A stretch of DNA of 64,000 bases from positions 1 to 64,000 of the forward strand of contig NZ_SIXF01000013.1 of the NCBI RefSeq assembly GCF_004310665.1. Direction: 5' to 3'. The notes beneath the pieces are model-generated. The model made no database searches. It had not been told where the DNA came from and was given only the letters and a program-made list of their open reading frames with translations. Positions 61,375 through 64,000 of the stretch are shown one piece after another. Position 1 is the stretch's first letter; the number at the start of each line of letters is the position of its first letter. Source of the DNA: Pedobacter kyonggii (GTDB taxonomy: Bacteria > Bacteroidota > Bacteroidia > Sphingobacteriales > Sphingobacteriaceae). The position numbers and the translations under genes are program-made.

Positions 61375-61797
61375 TTATTCAAACCACTCTTTTCGGTTTT
61401 CTAGACGTTCTAAAAAATCGGTAAAGGAAATTCCTATTTCAATATGTGCTTCTTCCTCGACTAGGAACGGAGATAACACAATTCTTAAACTATTATCATT
61501 TAATTGTTCTATTGCAATGTACTCTCCACCACCATTTCCCCCAATTGCTAATGTGTTCGGTAAATGCTCGAAAATTTGATAGTCGATATTCATTTCAATT
61601 ACTTCGTCGAAGTCCCAAAGTCTAACATATTGCTCCCCAATAAAACCTTCAAGTCCCGAATAATTTAAAGCAAAAGTTTTATAATCGTTAGGAAGTTTGA
61701 AGTTTATTATTTTTTCTGATTCCTCAAAAGTGGTCTTTGGTTTGTTGGTCCGTTTGGTAAAATTATATTTTGTTAGTATTTCTTCAAATCTTTCCAT
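61375..61797 (-). CDS. SMI1/KNR4-family protein
   Basis: The protein has 140 residues from the ATG at 61797 (a GTG at 61830 is in frame). It shows the SMI1/KNR4 pattern SEKIINFKLPNDYKTFALNY, SGLEGFIGEQYVRLWDFDEV and LAIGGNGGGEYIAIEQL. Many members are immunity proteins to contact-dependent or polymorphic toxins. No toxin gene is in the window. Confidence 0.85.
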   Translation of the reverse strand: MERFEEILTKYNFTKRTNKPKTTFEESEKIINFKLPNDYKTFALNYSGLEGFIGEQYVRLWDFDEVIEMNIDYQIFEHLPNTLAIGGNGGGEYIAIEQLNDNSLRIVLSPFLVEEEAHIEIGISFTDFLERLENRKEWFE

Positions 61798-61959
61798 ACA
61801 GATGGCGCATGATTGTGAATTTAGTTCCACAAGATATTAATTTTCATCGGGAATGGTTATCACTAATAAATAGATAAATAGTTTTCTAACCATCAAAACA
61901 GGAATTAAAGTAAAAAGGGCTTTATGAATTAAAAACATTAATCATTACATTTGCCCTTG

Positions 61960-62277
61960 GTGAAAAACTTTGTATTCCTTTTTTCTCTTTATCTAATCCT
62001 TCTGGGCCTAATGCCTTGCCAGGACAAGGAAGATATGGTTTCCAAGTCACACACTGAAAGCACAGTGCACAGCGATCAATCAAAAGCTGAGCATATGCAT
62101 GGAGAATCCTGTCCGCCATTTTGCAGTTGTGCCTGCTGTTCTGTCGGTCAGCACTTTCCATCCGAAAAGTTAACAGATCTTATTGTTCCTGTATTCCAGA
62201 AACCATACCCGGTTTTCCAGTGCTCGGCGTTGAAAAAACAACCCCTCGATATTTGGCAACCGCCTAAACTCGTTTAA
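61960..62277 (+). CDS. DUF6660-like small exported protein upstream of a metal pump
   Basis: The protein has 105 residues. The likely start is GTG at 61960; TTG at 61951 also fits. The signal-like segment VFLFSLYLILLGLMPC precedes a His/Cys-rich part (KSHTESTVHSDQSKAEHMHG, CPPFCSCACCSVGQ) that could bind heavy metal ions. It matches small proteins found just before CusA/CzcA pumps in Bacteroidota. It may be a metal-binding accessory of the pump. Confidence 0.75.
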   Translation: MKNFVFLFSLYLILLGLMPCQDKEDMVSKSHTESTVHSDQSKAEHMHGESCPPFCSCACCSVGQHFPSEKLTDLIVPVFQKPYPVFQCSALKKQPLDIWQPPKLV

Positions 62278-62392
62278 TCAATTTTTTATTTCATGGAGCT
62301 GTCCGTGAAAAGCATGCTTTTTTACATGCGCAATTTTGTACCATGAGGTGCAATGATGCCCTGCTATTTATTGATTTTTGATTTAAACGACA

Positions 62393-64000
62393 ATGCTGAA
62401 CAGAATAATACAATTCTCCATCAGGCAGAAACTGCTGGTGGGAATTATGATACTGGCGCTGATTGCCTGGGGCATATACTCCATTAGGCAGCTGCCCATA
62501 GATGCCCTTCCCGATATTACCAATAACCAGGTCCAGATTATTACCTCCTCACCAAGCAATGGCGCTGAAGATATTGAGCGTTTTGTAACCTATCCGGTAG
62601 AGCAAACCATGGCCACTATTCCTGGAATAGAAGAAATCCGTTCCTTTAGCAGGTTCGGCCTTTCAGTTGTGACGGTGGTGTTTAAGGAAAATGTAGAGAT
62701 TTACTGGGCCCGCCAACAGGTGAGCGAAAGGCTTACCGAAGTGGAAAGAGCCATTCCCAAGGGGATCGGCATGCCAGAGATTGCACCATTAACAACCGGA
62801 CTGGGAGAGATTTACCAGTACGTAATCCATCCCAAAAAAGGATATGAAAAAAAATATGATGCTACCGAGCTCCGCACCATTCAAGACTGGATTGTTCGCC
62901 GCCAACTCCTGGGCGTAGAGGGCGTAGCAGATGTAAGCAGCTTTGGGGGATACCTAAAGCAGTATGAGATTGCCCTTAATCCCGATAAGCTCAGAAGTAT
63001 GGATATATCCATCAGCGATATTTTTAAGGCACTCGAAAAAAACAACCAGAACACCGGCGGATCTTATATCGATAAGAAGCCCAATGCCTATTTTATCAGG
63101 AGCGAGGGACTTATCAACAGTATTGAGGACATTGAGAACATCGTTGTACGGACCAATGAAAATAGCATTCCAGTGCTGATCAGAAATGTAGCTGAAGTGA
63201 GGATCGGTGCGGCCACCAGGTACGGTGCCATGACGAGAAACGACCAGGGCGAGGTAGTAGGGGCTGTAGTGATGATGCTAAAGGGTGCCAACTCTTCTAA
63301 GGTTATCGCAAATGTAAAAAACCGGATGGATCAGATTGCAAAGAATCTTCCAGAAGGCGTGGTTATCGAGCCATTTCTCGACCGCACAAAACTGGTAGAC
63401 AGTGCTATTGGTACGGTGACCAAAAACCTGGCAGAAGGCGCATTGATTGTGATCTTTGTGCTGGTACTGCTTTTGGGGAATTTCCGTGCTGGGCTGATTG
63501 TGGCCTCGGTTATTCCGCTTGCCATGCTTTTTGCCATATGCCTGATGAACCTTTTTGGCGTCAGTGGAAACCTGATGAGCCTTGGCGCTATAGACTTTGG
63601 GCTAATCGTAGATGGAGCGGTAATTATAGTAGAGGCATCTCTTCATCATCTGGGTATCCGAAAAAACAAAAGCAGGTTAAGCCAGCAGGAGATGGATGCA
63701 GAAATTTTTGAATCTGCTTCCAAAATCCGTAACAGTGCTGCTTTCGGCGAAATCATTATCCTCATCGTTTACCTGCCGATTTTGGCACTGGTTGGCATAG
63801 AAGGTAAGATGTTTAGGCCAATGGCTCAAACGGTGGCTTTTGCTATCCTTGGCGCTTTTATCTTGTCGTTAACTTATGTGCCTATGATGAGTGCGCTATT
63901 TTTAAACAAAACCATCAGCACCAAAAGAAATGTATCAGATAGGATTATGTCTTTTTTTCAAAGGATGTATACCCCAATGCTCAATTTTGTACTTCGGGCA
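62393..64000 (+). CDS. CusA/CzcA-family heavy-metal RND efflux pump, 5' part (truncated by window end)
   Basis: The frame is open from the ATG at 62393 to the window end (536 codons). It begins MLNRIIQFSIRQKLLVGIMI, with the first membrane helix, then the periplasmic ITNNQVQIITSSPSNGAEDIE and YPVEQTMATIPGIEEIRSFS typical of heavy-metal RND pumps. Helices 2-4 follow with GAIDFGLIVDGAVIIVEAS, where the acidic residue in the fourth helix carries the proton relay. About half the usual 1,030-1,050 residues is visible. It likely exports copper/silver or cobalt/zinc/cadmium with a membrane-fusion and an outer-membrane partner outside the window. Confidence 0.95.
   Translation, partial: MLNRIIQFSIRQKLLVGIMILALIAWGIYSIRQLPIDALPDITNNQVQIITSSPSNGAEDIERFVTYPVEQTMATIPGIEEIRSFSRFGLSVVTVVFKENVEIYWARQQVSERLTEVERAIPKGIGMPEIAPLTTGLGEIYQYVIHPKKGYEKKYDATELRTIQDWIVRRQLLGVEGVADVSSFGGYLKQYEIALNPDKLRSMDISISDIFKALEKNNQNTGGSYIDKKPNAYFIRSEGLINSIEDIENIVVRTNENSIPVLIRNVAEVRIGAATRYGAMTRNDQGEVVGAVVMMLKGANSSKVIANVKNRMDQIAKNLPEGVVIEPFLDRTKLVDSAIGTVTKNLAEGALIVIFVLVLLLGNFRAGLIVASVIPLAMLFAICLMNLFGVSGNLMSLGAIDFGLIVDGAVIIVEASLHHLGIRKNKSRLSQQEMDAEIFESASKIRNSAAFGEIIILIVYLPILALVGIEGKMFRPMAQTVAFAILGAFILSLTYVPMMSALFLNKTISTKRNVSDRIMSFFQRMYTPMLNFVLRA

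Overview
The window looks like a chromosomal segment of a Sphingobacteriaceae-type Bacteroidota, most likely a Pedobacter relative. The signs are SusC/SusD genes, two ECF sigma/FecR switches, DUF4382, DUF3667 and DUF6660 genes, TlpA proteins with DUF4369-like N-termini, weak ribosome binding sites, and many intergenic hairpin repeats of kinds common in that group. This assignment rests on recognition alone; no database was searched.

Layout. 1-509: the 3' tail of a 23S rRNA gene and two tandem 5S rRNA genes, each with a terminator. 1065-5900: a secreted subtilisin-like protease, then a three-gene minus-strand set (polysaccharide deacetylase, GT2, GT87-like). 6693-16039: a cell-surface-signalling locus of ECF sigma, FecR anti-sigma, STN-type SusC, SusD and two TlpA-type thioredoxins. 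16111-17045: a Crp/Fnr regulator and a cold-shock-like protein. 17448-25530: a kdp potassium-uptake operon with two tiny leading genes, kdpFABC, a porin and a KdpD lacking its kinase half. Each gap larger than 100 bp in this operon carries a different inverted repeat. 25937-30667: two proteins with roughly 20-residue surface repeats flanking an ECF sigma/anti-sigma pair; one carries an STN signalling domain but no TonB receptor. 31155-36902: assorted stress and regulatory genes (YdeI, WYL, DinB, HxlR/SDR, LuxR, DUF3667). 36944-41839: a two-component system with its outer-membrane and secreted neighbours, divergent from a DUF4382 lipoprotein operon. The shared promoter region holds mirror-image pairs of 11-bp direct repeats.

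41903-58784 contains an exopolysaccharide (Wzx/Wzy-type) island: initiating phosphotransferase, three glycosyltransferases, five methyltransferases, flippase, polymerase-like protein, Wzc kinase, Wza export lipoprotein and an acyltransferase. Its edges carry two copies of about 58 bp of the 3' end of one cupin gene. The 5' part of the cupin lies on the right, with two frameshifts, and its true C-terminus lies on the left. The island therefore appears to have split that gene.

58868-64000: a small membrane protein, a second acyltransferase, a hypothetical protein next to an SMI1/KNR4 protein, a DUF6660 gene and the start of a CusA/CzcA heavy-metal RND pump that runs off the window.

The best candidates for something undescribed are the receptor-less sigma/anti-sigma/STN surface-repeat system (25.9-30.4 kb), the cupin-splitting exopolysaccharide island, and the mirrored operator pair at 40.2 kb.
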